From UBA6244 sp965140775 (GTDB lineage: Bacteria; Bacteroidota; Bacteroidia; Bacteroidales; F082), in contig OZ223471.1 in assembly GCA_965140775.1 (NCBI GenBank), positions 2,604,001-2,668,000 on the forward strand: a DNA stretch of 64,000 nt, in the 5' to 3' direction. Below the pieces are notes generated by a model. That model did not search any database and was not told where the DNA came from. It was given only the letters and a program-made list of their open reading frames with translations. Below, piece by piece: positions 52,301 to 60,734 of the stretch. The number at the start of each line of letters is the position of its first letter. Position 1 is the stretch's first letter. The position numbers and the translations under genes were made by a program.

Positions 52301-52657
52301 ATGAATATTGAATTAAAAGGGAAGCTTATTCAGAAGCTGGAACCTGTGTCCGGACAGAGTAAAAACGGAAATTGGCAAAAACAGGAATTTGTTATTGAAA
52401 CCGACGACCAATACCCAAAAAAAATCTGCATGAATGTATGGGGCGATAAGCTGCAAGCTTTGGCCTCCGTGGTTGTGGGCGACAACATTACGGCCTCGGT
52501 AAACATCGAATCGCGCGAATTCAACGGTCGTTGGTACACCGATATCCGTGCCTGGCGCATTCAAAAAGATGCCGATGAAGGAAGCACCCCACCGGCAGCC
52601 ATGCCCTCGCTCCCACCCGACGATTTGGGTTTGCCCGATGATGACCTCCCATTTTAG
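52301..52657 (+). CDS. DUF3127 OB-fold protein with SSB-like acidic tail
   Basis: A 118-residue protein of the Bacteroidota DUF3127 family. Core: NGNWQKQEFVIETDDQYPKKICMNVWGDK and VNIESREFNGRWYTDIRAWRI, an OB-fold-like pattern. A Pro-rich linker leads to LPDDDLPF, much like the DDDIPF tip by which SSB recruits replication and repair proteins. I infer a single-strand DNA-associated role, not a proven one. It starts at the ATG at 52301; the EamA gene begins 4 nt after its stop. Confidence 0.85.
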   Translation: MNIELKGKLIQKLEPVSGQSKNGNWQKQEFVIETDDQYPKKICMNVWGDKLQALASVVVGDNITASVNIESREFNGRWYTDIRAWRIQKDADEGSTPPAAMPSLPPDDLGLPDDDLPF

Positions 52658-52661
52658 CTAA

Positions 52662-53597
52662 ATGACAAACAGCCCTTTGCACCTTTCGAAAAAACCGGCA
52701 CCCGGACTGGTTTGGGCGCATATGGCTGCCATTGGAGCCAATATTATTTATGGCATTAACTATGTGATTGCCAAGGGAATCATGCCCGATTACATGGCTC
52801 CCAGGGCGGTAATTTTTTTAAGGGTGTCGGGTGCCGTGGTCATCTTCTGGCTAATTTCGGCATTCATGCCCCGGCAGAAAGTTACCAAACCCGACTTAGT
52901 GAAAATGGCAGTGGCTTCGCTATTTGGTGTGGCCATCAACCAAATCATGTTTTTTGAAGGATTGAACCTCACCACCCCCATCAATGCATCCATCATCATG
53001 GTTGGGGTGCCCATACTGGTGCTGTTCTTCTCCCATTTTCTTATTAACGAGCGAATTACCCGCAACAAACTTATTGGGATAATCCTCGGATTTGCCGGAT
53101 CCGCTTTTCTTATCACCCGCGCCGGAAGCATCTCCCTTGATGGAACATCGCTGGGAAATTTGTTCATCTTCATCAATGTTTCCTCCTATGCCTTGTTTTT
53201 GGTACTCATCAAGCCGCTCATGCAGCGTTACCATCCGCTTACGGTAATGAAGTGGGTCTTCACTTTTGGGCTCATCTTTGTTACACCCTTTACTTTGCAT
53301 TTGGCACTTCAAGCTGATTATCAAGCCATTCCCAACCATATTTGGATGTCGATTGTATATGTGGTACTTTTCACCACCGTATTGGCCTATCTGCTTAATA
53401 ACTATTCACTTACAACCATAAGTCCGACGGTAAACAGCGCTTATATTTATTTTCAACCATTTCTGGCTACCTTTGTGGCCATGCTTTTTGGAAAAGACCA
53501 AATTGGCTGGATCGAAATGATTGCGGCAATCATCATTTTTACCGGGGTCTATTTTGTTAATTTTAAAACTTCGTCCATTAAAAAAACCACCACATGA
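52662..53597 (+). CDS. EamA/DMT-family transporter
   Basis: A 311-residue inner-membrane protein with ten helices in two EamA halves (about 20-150 and 165-300), including AIGANIIYGINYVIAKGIMP and the repeat LGFAGSAFLITRAG. Drug/metabolite exporter type; substrate unknown. The stop overlaps the kdsA start by 4 nt. Confidence 0.9.
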   Translation: MTNSPLHLSKKPAPGLVWAHMAAIGANIIYGINYVIAKGIMPDYMAPRAVIFLRVSGAVVIFWLISAFMPRQKVTKPDLVKMAVASLFGVAINQIMFFEGLNLTTPINASIIMVGVPILVLFFSHFLINERITRNKLIGIILGFAGSAFLITRAGSISLDGTSLGNLFIFINVSSYALFLVLIKPLMQRYHPLTVMKWVFTFGLIFVTPFTLHLALQADYQAIPNHIWMSIVYVVLFTTVLAYLLNNYSLTTISPTVNSAYIYFQPFLATFVAMLFGKDQIGWIEMIAAIIIFTGVYFVNFKTSSIKKTTT

Positions 53598-54412
53598 TAC
53601 CATCTATTCCGCAGCTAAAATATACAGACGGTTCCCAATTTTTTCTGTTGGCCGGACCCTGTGTTATTGAAGATGAAAAAATGGCTTATCCCATTGTTGA
53701 GCAAATACTTAAGCTAACCGACGAATTAAAAATTCCGTTTATTTTCAAAGCATCCTATAAAAAAGCCAACCGCTCGAGGCTTGACTCATTTATGGGCATT
53801 GGTGATGAAAAAGCCTTGAAAATATTAGATGATATCCGCCGAACCTATCACATTCCTGTGGTGACAGATATTCACACGGCAGAAGAAGCAAAAATGGCTG
53901 CCGATTACGTGGATGTGTTGCAAATACCGGCCTTTTTGTGTCGTCAAACCGATTTGCTAATAGCTGCCGGAAACACAGGAAAGGTGATCAATATTAAAAA
54001 GGGGCAGTTTCTTTCGGGAGAGGCCATGCAGTTTGCGGTCGACAAGGTGGTTTCGACCGGGAATGACGGGGTGATGCTGACCGAACGCGGCAATATGTTC
54101 GGGTATGGCGACATGGTGGTGGATTACCGCAATATTCAAGCCATGCAAAAAACGGGCAAACCTGTTATACTGGATATCACCCATTCGTTGCAACAACCCA
54201 ATCAGGCTTCAGGAGTAACCGGAGGACGACCAGAATTGATAGGTTTGATGGCCAAAGCGGGTATCGCCGTGGGAGTGGATGGAATTTTTCTGGAAACACA
54301 TCCCCATCCGGCCGTGGCCAAATCGGATGGAGCCAACATGCTTCAACTCGATTTGCTGAAAAACCTGTTGACACAACTAACCCTTTTGCGTGAGGTGGTT
54401 GTTCGTTTTTAA
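53594..54412 (+). CDS. kdsA: 3-deoxy-D-manno-octulosonate 8-phosphate synthase
   Basis: A 272-residue cytoplasmic enzyme joining arabinose 5-phosphate and phosphoenolpyruvate for Kdo/LPS. Motifs: LLAGPCVIED, FKASYKKANRSR, GIGDEKALKIL, LCRQTDLL and GVDGIFLETHPHP. The metal-site Cys of class II enzymes appears in AGPCVIED. It follows the EamA gene with a 4-nt overlap. Confidence 0.96.
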   Translation: MIPSIPQLKYTDGSQFFLLAGPCVIEDEKMAYPIVEQILKLTDELKIPFIFKASYKKANRSRLDSFMGIGDEKALKILDDIRRTYHIPVVTDIHTAEEAKMAADYVDVLQIPAFLCRQTDLLIAAGNTGKVINIKKGQFLSGEAMQFAVDKVVSTGNDGVMLTERGNMFGYGDMVVDYRNIQAMQKTGKPVILDITHSLQQPNQASGVTGGRPELIGLMAKAGIAVGVDGIFLETHPHPAVAKSDGANMLQLDLLKNLLTQLTLLREVVVRF

Positions 54413-54430
54413 ATTGGAAATGCCTTAATA

Positions 54431-54616
54431 TTAAATCCTTACCCCTTTACAGAGGACTGCAGCCGTGTTGGCTGACCGGGCACATTTCTCGCAAAGGTAC
54501 AGCGGATGACTGACAAGCGACACAACCCAATCGAATTGCTCCTTGATTTCTTTTTTATCCAGTTTACAGAGATGTTTTTGCTTATCCTTTTTCGACATGA
54601 GGGGGTATTTGTTCAT
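54431..54616 (-). CDS. Small Cys-motif protein
   Basis: A protein of 61 residues (or 55 if the ATG at 54598 is used). A basic N-terminus (MSKKDKQKHLCKLDKKEIKE) is followed by LCEKCARSANTAAVLC, a possible zinc-binding knuckle (C-x2-C plus the upstream and downstream Cys). I recall similar short proteins in Bacteroidota without assigned function. It follows DUF4831 by 17 nt on the same strand. Confidence 0.65.
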   Translation of the reverse strand: MNKYPLMSKKDKQKHLCKLDKKEIKEQFDWVVSLVSHPLYLCEKCARSANTAAVLCKGVRI

Positions 54617-54633
54617 TTAGTAATGCACCGGAA

Positions 54634-55755
54634 TTAATCTTTTTGAACCGACATCACATTGCCTGTCATGGGATTCAACTGCAATCTGGTTTTAGAAATG
54701 GGCACCGTTGAAACAGCCCCCAATTGGTTGATTTGAAGAGCCTTGGTTGCGCTTTCAATTCCCGAGAATTTTACGGCAACGGTGGCAGAAGCCGGTATGC
54801 GATAGAAAAGCATGTTGGGCCCTGCGGCAGGCGAATCGGACAAACCCTTCAGCCCACCGTCGGTATTGATTTCCAGGCTCACACTCTCGCCATTGGAAGC
54901 CCGCCAAAGCTGAGCTTGTCGTTCACCCTTTCGGGGCGTATAATAGACAGTTTGGGTAACAATGGTGCTGCTTTCTTTACCTAAAAACAGTTCCAGGTAA
55001 TCTTGCTCCATTTTCATTAAATGGGCGTCCATGTATCGAATACTTTCGCCAAAATTAACCTCATGGTAACCCGTGAGCAGGTTAAACCGGGCTTCTCTGA
55101 TCTTGGTAATCTGTTGTGCAGCCTCTTCTGCCTTTTCCCGCTCCGATTTGTCCACCCACGAAGTCTTGAATAAAAACCGATTGATGGTCACCGTATCGAT
55201 GGTAATTTTCCGAACGATGGTATCCTGTTTCTTTTTTTTGTTGTACGTGGCGAGGTAGTCGAAAGTATCGGAACCTTCTCTGAACATGATGGTTTGATCG
55301 ATTGGACCTGATGAAAAAACAAGAGGTTTGGTTTCCGGATCGTTCACCGACACCAGCGCGCCATTATCTGCCAGATGAAAACCCATGTTGCGGTCGTCCT
55401 TTCCTTTTTCCTGCGGTAATTGCACAAAATACATTTGATCGGCATCTGTTTCCGACAGGGGAATAATGGCAGATTCAAGAAGGCGGTACTCCTCTCCCTG
55501 GTTGCGAATTACGTCGTCCACTCCCAGAAAATCGGAGGCAAAAGCCGACAAGGGGCCGGGAATTCGATCGATTTTTTCCAAAACCAGGTCAACCCGCAAT
55601 ACCGTTTTGGGCAGGGTATAAAAAAATCCTTCACCCACAGGTTGTGCACCTCCTGGTGCCACTTTGGTTACCGTAACTTGTGCCGGCAAAGCGACAACAA
55701 AAAACAATAAAAAAATAACGAAAAAGCCTTGAGGTATGCAGGTGGAGGTTTTCAT
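54634..55755 (-). CDS. DUF4831-family exported protein
   Basis: A 373-residue exported protein. The start at 55755 (MKTSTCIPQGFFV) gives a signal peptide ending at LPAQV. The family core GFFYTLPKTVLRVDLVLEKIDRIPGPLSAFASDFLG is at about residues 37-70; the rest is beta-rich, with a heptad stretch near residues 205-225. Function unknown; the family is common in Bacteroidota and probably periplasmic or outer-membrane associated. It lies 79 nt after glnA. Confidence 0.85.
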   Translation of the reverse strand: MKTSTCIPQGFFVIFLLFFVVALPAQVTVTKVAPGGAQPVGEGFFYTLPKTVLRVDLVLEKIDRIPGPLSAFASDFLGVDDVIRNQGEEYRLLESAIIPLSETDADQMYFVQLPQEKGKDDRNMGFHLADNGALVSVNDPETKPLVFSSGPIDQTIMFREGSDTFDYLATYNKKKKQDTIVRKITIDTVTINRFLFKTSWVDKSEREKAEEAAQQITKIREARFNLLTGYHEVNFGESIRYMDAHLMKMEQDYLELFLGKESSTIVTQTVYYTPRKGERQAQLWRASNGESVSLEINTDGGLKGLSDSPAAGPNMLFYRIPASATVAVKFSGIESATKALQINQLGAVSTVPISKTRLQLNPMTGNVMSVQKD

Positions 55756-55784
55756 GGTTTTTACACTTTGTTGAGCACCAAAAG

Positions 55785-55817
55785 TAAAAAAAAATGCCGA
55801 TGCAAGCACCGGCACTT
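55785..55817 (-). terminator. glnA terminator
   Basis: On the minus strand TGCCG and CGGCA close a 10-nt loop and are followed by a long T-run, 20 bases after the glnA stop. Confidence 0.7.
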
Positions 55818-55834
55818 CAATCAATAAGTTACGA

Positions 55835-58027
55835 TTATTTGATAAACAACAGTTCGCGGTATTTGGGCAATGGCCACAATTCGTCGTCCACCAGCATTTC
55901 GAGCTTATCCACATGGTAACGGATTTTATCGAAATAAGGTTTCACAGTATCTTTGTAGGCAATGGCCTGTTCCTGAACATTTTGTATGGCATTGGCCACT
56001 TTCCGTGCTTCGGTCATCATTTCCACATCGTCTTTAATGGCACTGATGTGGTTAGAAATATCCTTGATGGTATTCAACTGATTTCTGGATAGTTTCACAA
56101 ATGTTTTTGAGTCGAGCACTTCTTTCAAACCACGGGCATTTTCGATGAGCCGGTTTTGGTAATGTATGGCCGTTGGGAGAATGTGGTTGGTAGCCAGATC
56201 GCCCATCACGCGCGATTCAATCTGAATTTTCTTGGTGTATTTCTCCAGTTTGATCTCGAAACGTGCCAGCAACTCCTTTTCGGTCATCACGCGGTGACGT
56301 CCAAATAAATCAATGGTCTTTTTTGAAACAAAAGCGGTAAGTGCTTCGGGCGTATTGCGGTTGTTCGACAATCCCCGTTTGGCTGCTTCTTTCACCCATT
56401 CGTCTGAATAGGAATTACCTTCAAAACGAATATTCTTCGACTCGATGATGTAACGCTTTACCACATTAAAGATGGCGTCATTCTTTTTCATCCCCTTGGA
56501 AAGCAGTTGATCCACATCGTGTTTGAATTGACTGAGTTGGTCGGCCATGATGGTATTTAACACGAACATGGGTTTGGCGGTATTGGCGCTGGATCCCACG
56601 GCGCGGAACTCAAATTTATTTCCGGTAAATGCAAAGGGTGAAGTTCTGTTTCGGTCGGTATTATCGAAAAGAATCTCCGGTATTTTGGGAATATCCAACA
56701 CCACGTCTTTGTTGCCATTGGTTTTGGTCAACACCTGACGCAACGGCATTTTTTCAATTTCGTTGAGTGTAGCGGTAATTTGATCGCCAACAAACACCGA
56801 AATAATGGCCGGCGGTGCTTCGTGTGCTCCCAAACGCAAATCGTTGCCTTCGGAAGCCACACTGGCTCTTACCAGCGCTTCGTTATCGTGTACAGCTTTC
56901 AGGATATTGGCCAGGATGGCGATGAATCTAAAATTGTCGGCGGCATTTTTTCCCGGTGAGAGGAGGTTGACGCCGGTATTGGTTGCCATCGACCAGTTGT
57001 TGTGTTTTCCGGAACCGTTGACTCCTGCGTAAGGTTTTTCGTGAAGCAATACCTTAAATTCGTGCCGGCGTGCCACCACATCCATGATGTGCATGAGCAA
57101 TTGGTTATGATCGACAGCAATATTTACTTCTTCGAAAACGGGGGCACATTCAAACTGACTGGGAGCCACCTCGTTATGGCGTGTTTTCAAGGGTATTCCC
57201 AACTTGTGTGATTCAATCTCCAAATCCTGCATAAAGGCCAGGGCACGGTTGTGGATGGTGCCAAAATAATGGTCGGACAACTGTTGATCTTTCGCCGAAG
57301 CATGACCAAATACAGTTTTTCCGGTGAGCACCATGTCGGGACGTGCGGCATACAAAGCCGAATCTACAAGGAAATATTCCTGCTCCCAACCGAGTGTGGG
57401 GTATACTTTGTTGACGTTTTTATCGAAATATTTACATACCTCCACAGCCACATCGTCCAGTGCCTTCATCGACTTGAGCAAAGGGGTTTTGTAATCCAGC
57501 GAATCACCTGTATAGGATACAAATATGGTGGGAATACACAAGGTATTGTCTAATATGAATGCGGGTGATGTGGGGTCCCATGCGGTATAACCCCGGGCTT
57601 CAAATGTACTGCGAATACCCCCACTTGGAAAACTGGAAGCATCAGGCTCTTGCTGAATGAGCGAATCGCCCTGAAACTGCTCGATGGCACGGCCGTTTCC
57701 CAATGGATTGATAAAAGCATCATGCTTTTCGGCGGTGGAACCTGTAAGGGGATGAAACCAGTGGGTATAATGCGAAACACCTTTGTTCAAAGCCCATGCC
57801 TTCATGGCAGAAGCTATCTGGTCGGTAATCTTTCGGTCGATACGCGTACCTTTTTCGATGGCACTAATCACTACACGATAAGCCTCATCGGTGAGGTATT
57901 CTTTCATGGTTTGTGGACTAAAAGTCATTTCACCATAATAATCCGACACCTTTTTGGAGGGTGCTTCCACGTGCCCAATGGGACGACTCAAGGTTTTTTC
58001 AAGTGCAGCAAATCTGAAGTTTGGCAT
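55835..58027 (-). CDS. glnN: Glutamine synthetase type III (GlnN)
   Basis: A 730-residue enzyme, the length usual for GSIII and much longer than GSI (about 470). The N-terminal RFAALEKTLSRP and the catalytic regions HYTHWFHPLTGSTAEKHDAF, GWEQEYFLVD and NRTSPFAFTGNKFEFRAVGS are GSIII hallmarks. It makes glutamine from glutamate and ammonium. The symporter gene ends 6 nt upstream of its start, so both are probably on one transcript. Confidence 0.96.
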   Translation of the reverse strand: MPNFRFAALEKTLSRPIGHVEAPSKKVSDYYGEMTFSPQTMKEYLTDEAYRVVISAIEKGTRIDRKITDQIASAMKAWALNKGVSHYTHWFHPLTGSTAEKHDAFINPLGNGRAIEQFQGDSLIQQEPDASSFPSGGIRSTFEARGYTAWDPTSPAFILDNTLCIPTIFVSYTGDSLDYKTPLLKSMKALDDVAVEVCKYFDKNVNKVYPTLGWEQEYFLVDSALYAARPDMVLTGKTVFGHASAKDQQLSDHYFGTIHNRALAFMQDLEIESHKLGIPLKTRHNEVAPSQFECAPVFEEVNIAVDHNQLLMHIMDVVARRHEFKVLLHEKPYAGVNGSGKHNNWSMATNTGVNLLSPGKNAADNFRFIAILANILKAVHDNEALVRASVASEGNDLRLGAHEAPPAIISVFVGDQITATLNEIEKMPLRQVLTKTNGNKDVVLDIPKIPEILFDNTDRNRTSPFAFTGNKFEFRAVGSSANTAKPMFVLNTIMADQLSQFKHDVDQLLSKGMKKNDAIFNVVKRYIIESKNIRFEGNSYSDEWVKEAAKRGLSNNRNTPEALTAFVSKKTIDLFGRHRVMTEKELLARFEIKLEKYTKKIQIESRVMGDLATNHILPTAIHYQNRLIENARGLKEVLDSKTFVKLSRNQLNTIKDISNHISAIKDDVEMMTEARKVANAIQNVQEQAIAYKDTVKPYFDKIRYHVDKLEMLVDDELWPLPKYRELLFIK

Positions 58028-58033
58028 AGTTTA

Positions 58034-59485
58034 CTAGGTTTTAAGGTTTCTAATAATTAGCAGTCCGATAAATGTTAAAGCCCCGTTAATAATCAGCAAT
58101 TCGAACCCAATCTGGTATCCGTCGAACAATTGTACCGAATACCTACTGATGAAGTAGGAAAGAATGGGAGCGATTATCGCCACTATGGGAACAAACCGGT
58201 CGTGAACTTTCCACCGTGTAAACATCCCAAAGGCATATAAGCCCAATAAGGGACCGTAAGTATAACCGGCAAAAGTAAACAGTTGAGCAATAACAGCCTG
58301 ATTATTAATAAGTCTGAACGAAATGATGGCAAATATAATGATTAGGGCCATTACCAGATGCACCTGATACCGCTTTTTTTTCAAAAGGTTTTCATCATGG
58401 CGATATTTTTTGTCGAGCCCCAGGATGTCGATGCTGAAGGAGGTAGTGAGGGCGGTAAGGGCACTGTCGGCACTTGAATAAGCCGCTGAGATAAGTCCGA
58501 CAACAAACACGATCCCCGCCGCAACACCCAGATAATCAAAGGATATCATAGCAAACAAGTGATCGGACGACTCGGGTAAAGGAATATTTCTTTGGGCTGC
58601 GTACAGGTACAATACGGCTCCGAGGAACAAAAACAATAGATTTACCGGAACCAGAATCAGACTAAGGGTGGTGGTATTCTTTTGGGCATCACCTATGTTC
58701 TTGCAACTCAGGTTTTTCTGCATCATATCCTGATCCAAACCGGTCATAACGATGGTAATAAACATGCCACTCAGAAACAATTTCACCACATTTTCCTTGC
58801 TATCCAAATCGGTAATGATCATGATAGAAAGATCGCTATCGCAAACGGTTGCAACCAATTCGGTAATTGTGGTACCCATTTGGTTGGTTATCATAAAAAT
58901 GGAAATAATTACGGCAGCAAGCATGAAAGTAGTCTGCATCATATCCGTCCAAATGATGGTTTTGATACCGCCTTTCATGGTATAAACCTCGATGAGGATA
59001 ATAAAGGCCACCACCGTTACCCAAAAAGGTACGCCAAAATGGTCCATTACAAACACCTGAAGTACGCTCACAACCAGATACATCCGAAAGGAAGCACCGA
59101 TAATGCGTGACAACAGAAAAAAGGACGACCCCGTTTTATAGGAGGTATTGCCAAACCGCTGAAGCAAATAGGTATAAATGGAGGTGAGTTTAAGACGGTA
59201 ATACAATGGCAACAAAACGGTGGTAATCACCAAATAACCAAATATATACCCTACCACGATCACCATATAGCTAAAGCCTGTTTTACCAACCCATCCAGGT
59301 ACAGAGATAAATGTAACCCCCGACAAGGAGGCGCCAATCATTCCGTAAGCCACTACAAACCAGGGCGATTTGCGGTTTCCGATGAAAAAACTTTCATTAT
59401 CTGCTTTGCGCGAAGTAAACCAGGCAATGGCAAATATCACCAGGGTGTAAACAATAAAAGTTCCCAGTATTAATTCCGGCGTCAT
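58034..59485 (-). CDS. Sodium:solute symporter (SSS family)
   Basis: A 483-residue inner-membrane protein with about 13 helices. Signatures: FFIGNRKSPWFVVAYGMIGASLSGVTFISVPGWV and VGLISAAYSSADSALTALTTSF, which carry the LeuT-fold Na+ site. Co-transcription with glnN suggests a nitrogenous solute, but the substrate is not shown. Confidence 0.9.
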   Translation of the reverse strand: MTPELILGTFIVYTLVIFAIAWFTSRKADNESFFIGNRKSPWFVVAYGMIGASLSGVTFISVPGWVGKTGFSYMVIVVGYIFGYLVITTVLLPLYYRLKLTSIYTYLLQRFGNTSYKTGSSFFLLSRIIGASFRMYLVVSVLQVFVMDHFGVPFWVTVVAFIILIEVYTMKGGIKTIIWTDMMQTTFMLAAVIISIFMITNQMGTTITELVATVCDSDLSIMIITDLDSKENVVKLFLSGMFITIVMTGLDQDMMQKNLSCKNIGDAQKNTTTLSLILVPVNLLFLFLGAVLYLYAAQRNIPLPESSDHLFAMISFDYLGVAAGIVFVVGLISAAYSSADSALTALTTSFSIDILGLDKKYRHDENLLKKKRYQVHLVMALIIIFAIISFRLINNQAVIAQLFTFAGYTYGPLLGLYAFGMFTRWKVHDRFVPIVAIIAPILSYFISRYSVQLFDGYQIGFELLIINGALTFIGLLIIRNLKT

Positions 59486-59508
59486 GAAAATGGCTTTAAT
59501 TATCTTTT

Positions 59509-59516
59509 CAAATCTA
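59509..59516 (-). promoter_or_regulatory. -7 element of the symporter-glnN unit
   Basis: The minus strand reads TAGATTTG, matching TAnnTTTG, 24 nt before the ATG. Confidence 0.45.
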
Positions 59517-59539
59517 TTTTATTTCACACCTTTTTACCA

Positions 59540-60100
59540 CTAACTCCCATGTTGTTGCAAAAGTTCGGCGAACTCCCACAATCCACTAACCACTCCGTTG
59601 ATTCCGGAACCGGAAGCCATGGGGGTGGATGACACGAAAATGGTTTTCATTCCGGCATTGGTTCCAAACACCATGTCGCTGTGCGAGTCGCCCACCATGA
59701 TGCTTTTAGAAAAATCAATTTCCTGAAAGTCGTTTTTTGCCTGAGCAGCCATGTATATGTTAGGTTTTCGGCAGTTGTTCGGTTGGGTGGCCAATTCCCC
59801 GCAAAAATAAATGCCATCGATCCGGGCACCTGCGGCAGCCACCTGACGGAGCATATGTTGATGCACCTCCATCACCTGTTCCCGTGTCATAAGTCCTTTT
59901 CCAATACCTTGTTGATTGGTCACCACGATGATTTTTCCGAAACGCGCACCAAATATTTTAAGGGCATCCATTACGCCCGGCAGAAAATCAAAATCCTGTG
60001 GATGAGCCACATATCCTCCTACTATTCTGCGGTTGATTACCCCGTCGCGGTCGAGAAACAACGTCCAGGAATTGTCCACATGTGTTAGGAAATCAATCAT
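59540..60100 (-). CDS. gmhB: Heptose-bisphosphate phosphatase (GmhB-like HAD)
   Basis: A 186-residue HAD phosphatase. The nucleophile motif is LFLDRDGVIN, then VTNQQGIGKG and MVGDSHSDM. The GmhB zinc loop is degenerate: FCGELATQPNNCRKP keeps two Cys and the CRKP but not the usual C-x-H...C-x-C pattern. It removes the 7-phosphate in ADP-heptose synthesis if canonical. It overlaps gmhA by 8 nt, which supports the heptose role. Confidence 0.85.
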   Translation of the reverse strand: MIDFLTHVDNSWTLFLDRDGVINRRIVGGYVAHPQDFDFLPGVMDALKIFGARFGKIIVVTNQQGIGKGLMTREQVMEVHQHMLRQVAAAGARIDGIYFCGELATQPNNCRKPNIYMAAQAKNDFQEIDFSKSIMVGDSHSDMVFGTNAGMKTIFVSSTPMASGSGINGVVSGLWEFAELLQQHGS

Positions 60101-60671
60101 GCTTTGGAAAAATGGTCTGTTCGATGATTTCACAAAGAATGTGTCCGACCAGGATATGTGCTTCTTGTATGCGGGCGGTGTTTTCGGAAGGGATTTTCAC
60201 CGTGAAGTCCGCGATGCTATTTAACAAACCTCCTGATTTTCCGGTGAGTGCCACGGTAATCATGCCCAGCTTTTTGCCTTGCTCAAAGGCTTTTACCACG
60301 TTGACCGAATTTCCGCTTGTACTCAATCCGATGAGAACGTCACCTGACCGACCGGCAGCTTTCACCATACGGGCATATATTTCGTCGTAGGAATAATCGT
60401 TGGCCACCGCCGTAACAAAGGAAGTGTTCACGTGCAAGGCTTCAGCATACAATGGGTCGCGGTCGTAATAAAACCGTCCCGACAACTCGGCGGCAATATG
60501 CTGGGCATCAGCGGCACTACCGCCATTTCCACACAGCAACACCTTTCCTTTGTTGGAAAAAGCAGCCACACATACCTTGGCAATTTGTTGAATCAATTGA
60601 TGTAATTCCTTGTCGGACAACATCAGTTGCTTAACGGCCAAAGATTCTCCGATGGTTTTTTCAATATTCAT
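60093..60671 (-). CDS. gmhA: Phosphoheptose isomerase
   Basis: A 192-residue SIS-domain isomerase for sedoheptulose 7-phosphate, the first step of heptose synthesis. Motifs: LLCGNGGSAADAQHIAAELSGRF and GLSTSGNSVNVVKAF. It starts at the ATG at 60671. gmhB follows with an 8-nt overlap. Confidence 0.95.
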   Translation of the reverse strand: MNIEKTIGESLAVKQLMLSDKELHQLIQQIAKVCVAAFSNKGKVLLCGNGGSAADAQHIAAELSGRFYYDRDPLYAEALHVNTSFVTAVANDYSYDEIYARMVKAAGRSGDVLIGLSTSGNSVNVVKAFEQGKKLGMITVALTGKSGGLLNSIADFTVKIPSENTARIQEAHILVGHILCEIIEQTIFPKHD

Positions 60672-60687
60672 TAGGTAAATTTTATGG

Positions 60688-60695
60688 CAAAGATA
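60688..60695 (-). promoter_or_regulatory. -7 element of gmhA-gmhB
   Basis: The minus strand reads TATCTTTG, an exact match, 17 nt before the ATG. Confidence 0.6.
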
Positions 60696-60734
60696 GGATT
60701 GTCTGGCGAATGTCGCCACCCCAAATCCATACTA

